Assembly: GCF_027596085.1 (NCBI RefSeq)
Contig: NC_072451.1
Coordinates: 1,546,877 to 1,610,876, forward strand
From: Anoplopoma fimbria
Taxonomy: Eukaryota; Chordata; Actinopteri; Perciformes; Anoplopomatidae
Length of the DNA: 64,000 bases
Reading direction: 5' to 3'
In this document: piece by piece, positions 60,947-64,000 of the stretch
Numbering within the stretch: the first letter of the stretch is position 1
Layout of the letters: each line of letters starts with the position of its first letter
Notes under the pieces: generated by a model
Told to the model about the DNA's origin: nothing
What the model saw: the letters and a program-made list of their open reading frames with translations, nothing else
Database searches by the model: none
Program-made: the position numbers and the translations under genes

Positions 60947-62640
60947 TTACAATGAGGTTGCAGAAGTTAGAAATCTCCTTCATATTCTGATTTGAGGATT
61001 TAGATTATTATCCATAATGTCGTAACAAACCGTGGTAGATCTACCAGGAGATATGAGACTTTGAAATGTTGGCACATACTCCTGTAGAAGTCACAAGTCC
61101 GCTTGATATCAACCTTGCTTTAACGGTTACTTTAAAACTTTTTGTGGAATTTCCAGAGACAGCCAGACGCCATTAGCAATGGTTTATGGACTGAGTAGGT
61201 CCTTCATTCTTGAAATAATTACATACATAATCGTGTACCATTGTCTGCAATATATATATGGTCTCGATTCATCTCTTGTTGCTTGGCTCGGTTCCATGCT
61301 TAAAACTCTATATATATATATATATAAGGATTTTTTGAAACGTCAATGAAGTGAATGATTGGGAGTTTCACCTCCAGAAAAAGTGTCACTGTTGAGCTCT
61401 ATATCATCTGATGTTGGCTGATCACATTTATACCTTAAACACAATTGCAGCATTGAATTTATTTTATTTTATTTACATTTATTTGTCTAAATTTAAGAGT
61501 AAATCATTTTTTTGTTGAATTAATTTTCAATCAAGTGTACCGTCGTATTACAGTAACTATTATCTCTGATCCAAATCCAAAATGTACTGATCAGCTGTAA
61601 CCTATCCTACTCCAGGACATGAATGAAACCCGGACTGAAAGTCCTCTGTTGTGTTGAACTGCATTAATCCCCAGAGATTTTCCAATTTAATTATACTATT
61701 ATTACCAAATATTTCAGAGGATAATCTGAGTATTAGCTCAAGTTCTAAAGCTGAAATGGCAGAAGAAGTTCAGAATGAAGGAATCTTTTTGCTTTGAGAC
61801 AACAAACTGAATATATACAAACAAATACTTTTACCATTAAAAGATGTTATGCGAAGATGTTCTTTACCTACCTAATCTGAACAGTGCCTGTACTCCTGCT
61901 ACTTCACCCACGTGAGTTAGCTGCACTCATATGGGTAACACATATTGGTGGAGCAAAGGTGCAAAGTCAGCTTGGCATCACAACCTCAGTTTTCCAAGAA
62001 AAATTATAATACAACACGAAACCCAGCGTACACTGATTCTTTTCTAACCACACCAACATGTGTGGTTCCTCTGAAGACTTCATTAAAGAATATTTGCAGA
62101 ACAACTATAATCACTGAGCTGTGTGGGCAGTATCCCACTATACATTAAGTCCATATTTGTATAAGGAGCAGCCCCGGAGGGAAAACCTAACCACTAATAC
62201 TAGCCGTGTTAGCGCCTTGCTATGCCCAGTCAAATCTGCAGGAACACTTGTGTGCAATGGAATGGAGGATTCTGGGATACCTTCAAACTGCATCTGTCAT
62301 TAGGAGGCATCTGGGAGTTTATGTGCACATGTCTGGGCCGAAAAGGATTTGAAACCCAGAAGATGTGAGATTGACCCACATACGGGGCCGTCCTGCAGCC
62401 CGGCGGAGGTCTCCTAAGCCTCGCTGTAATTGAGGGCCGAGGGAGCACCGCGGGAGTGACGGCCGCTTAATGAGAAATTATAGTTCTGCTGATGCTTTCA
62501 GAAAAAACCTGACTCCATTTGATAGTAATTACATCTCATATGGTTTCATTACGCCGGGTCCTTATTTGGATTAGGCAACATTACCACTGAAATAGGAGAG
62601 GATAAACTCTGCCGGGATTAACACCAGTTTGAGACCCTCA

Positions 62641-62661
62641 ACACACACACACACACACACC

Positions 62662-62713
<52 letters not shown>
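62641..62713. repeat. (AC)n microsatellite with one break
   Basis: About 36 units, interrupted by 'ca' at 62661. Confidence 0.97.
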
Positions 62714-62715
<2 letters not shown>

Positions 62716-63627
62716 GTGACAAATGAATGAGGTTCTGCAAGTGAGTCCAGCAAGAGCAGTCATACATAGTGGTTAAAACTACACTACTTTTATCTTGATT
62801 ATCCTAAAATTCTTTAATTACTTCAAGTGAAAGCCTTTGATTTGACAGTCTGGAAACAAGTTTCTGCTGAAGTTTCTGCATTTTTCTGTCAATTGAGATT
62901 AATCTACCAATTGTTTCAGCATCATTTCTCTCGATGATGATGATGAAAGGCAGCAGCATTAGCATCCTCGTCAGGTCATTATCGTTCAAGGTGTAGGAAT
63001 GTAGGAAAACTGTTTACTGCTTTAAACAGACCTTTAACAGCATCTTAACACCGTTGTATCATGTTGGTCCCTGTTTTGAGTGTGATAACAGGTTTCCATA
63101 CCACATTTTAATGACTTCATTTTCTTCACACGTTTTTTTTAATAACATTAAAACAATCCCTAGACATTTTCCACTTCAACTACATCATCTTTTTCATTTG
63201 GGAGCCGTTTCTGTTAAAATGCTCCTCTTACGCTTTTCTGTTCCATTCTAGCAGCTTTTTAAGACCTCTGTTGATAATTGGAGAGCTGAAGTTTGCATAG
63301 ATAATACGCCGGGGCTGCAGTGACTTCAGAGGGAGACTTTCTCAATACCACAGATATTGCACTTGCGATTAAAAGTGGTTCTGCTAAGTCAGAGGTAAGA
63401 GTGGGTGGATTTGAGATGCGGGCGGTATTAGAGCTCCGAGTTTAGGCTTTAATCCGGACCGAGGTGGAGCAGGCGTCGAGGGTTTTTTCCCCGTCTGAGT
63501 CTATCTCTAACACCCACCCACACCACGCAAACACACACAACTCTGCAAATTATAAGTCCTAACCTACATACACACCAATGCTGAAGTGAGCTCTTAGGTT
63601 TAAAGTACCAAAAGTTCCCTATTTTCA

Positions 63628-63770
<143 letters not shown>

Positions 63771-64000
63771 CCCCAAACCCATCAGCAAATCTCTTTCCCT
63801 TTCACCACCTCGGTCCCCAGGAGAGGAGCCCCGGCACTGAAATCTAATTAAAAGGCTCCATAAGCAGAGCTCAAATGAAACTGTCACATCAAAGTCGGCG
63901 CTGGGACGGGATGACACAAATCAATAAGAACAGAGAGCTTCGGCAGATCCCCCCGGTACACCCCGGAGACTCCTGGGCCGACCTGGGCCGGGATTAGCGC

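Overview
This is vertebrate, very probably teleost fish, nuclear DNA. The signs are short GT-AG exons separated by long introns, many long (CA)n/(TG)n microsatellites (about 2.8 kb by hand tally, some arrays over 130 bp), and dispersed elements of types common in ray-finned fish: MITEs with TTAA, TTA or 8-bp target duplications, Tc1-like relics and a decayed tRNA-like SINE candidate. The exact species cannot be read from the window.

The only protein-coding gene I can support lies on the minus strand: the middle part of a pard3 (Par-3, partitioning-defective 3) gene. Nine exons between 45462 (5' side) and 8984 (3' side) splice in perfect phase, with canonical GT-AG sites, into 1491 nt = 497 uninterrupted codons. 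They encode, in order: the last strand of the N-terminal oligomerisation domain; a linker carrying the conserved RRSSDP 14-3-3/PAR-1 site; the conserved RKNPTRWSTTAGFLK and YRSLPRD blocks; PDZ1 (spread over three exons); a His/Pro-rich inter-PDZ linker; and PDZ2 (two exons). The start codon and first exons lie beyond 64000. PDZ3, the aPKC-binding region and the C-terminus should lie beyond position 1.

Layout on the plus strand: 1-8983 is intron downstream of the last visible exon, with a foldback MITE at 854-1362. 8984-19722 carries six exons in compact introns. 19723-40565 is a 20.8 kb intron packed with repeats: a piggyBac-like MITE, a nested pair of dispersed repeats near 23 kb, Tc1 relics and a dense microsatellite cluster at 32.6-38.0 kb. 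40566-41090 has two close exons, and 45279-45462 has the most 5' exon visible. 45463-64000 is intron with a hAT-type MITE at 56310-56644 and a PIF/Harbinger-type MITE at 60209-60946.

I found no tRNA, rRNA, CRISPR, second gene or unknown multi-gene system. The most notable items are the well-bounded MITEs, the repeat-within-repeat insertion near 23 kb, the inverted CA/TG arrays in the largest intron, and the histidine-rich insertion in the Par-3 linker.
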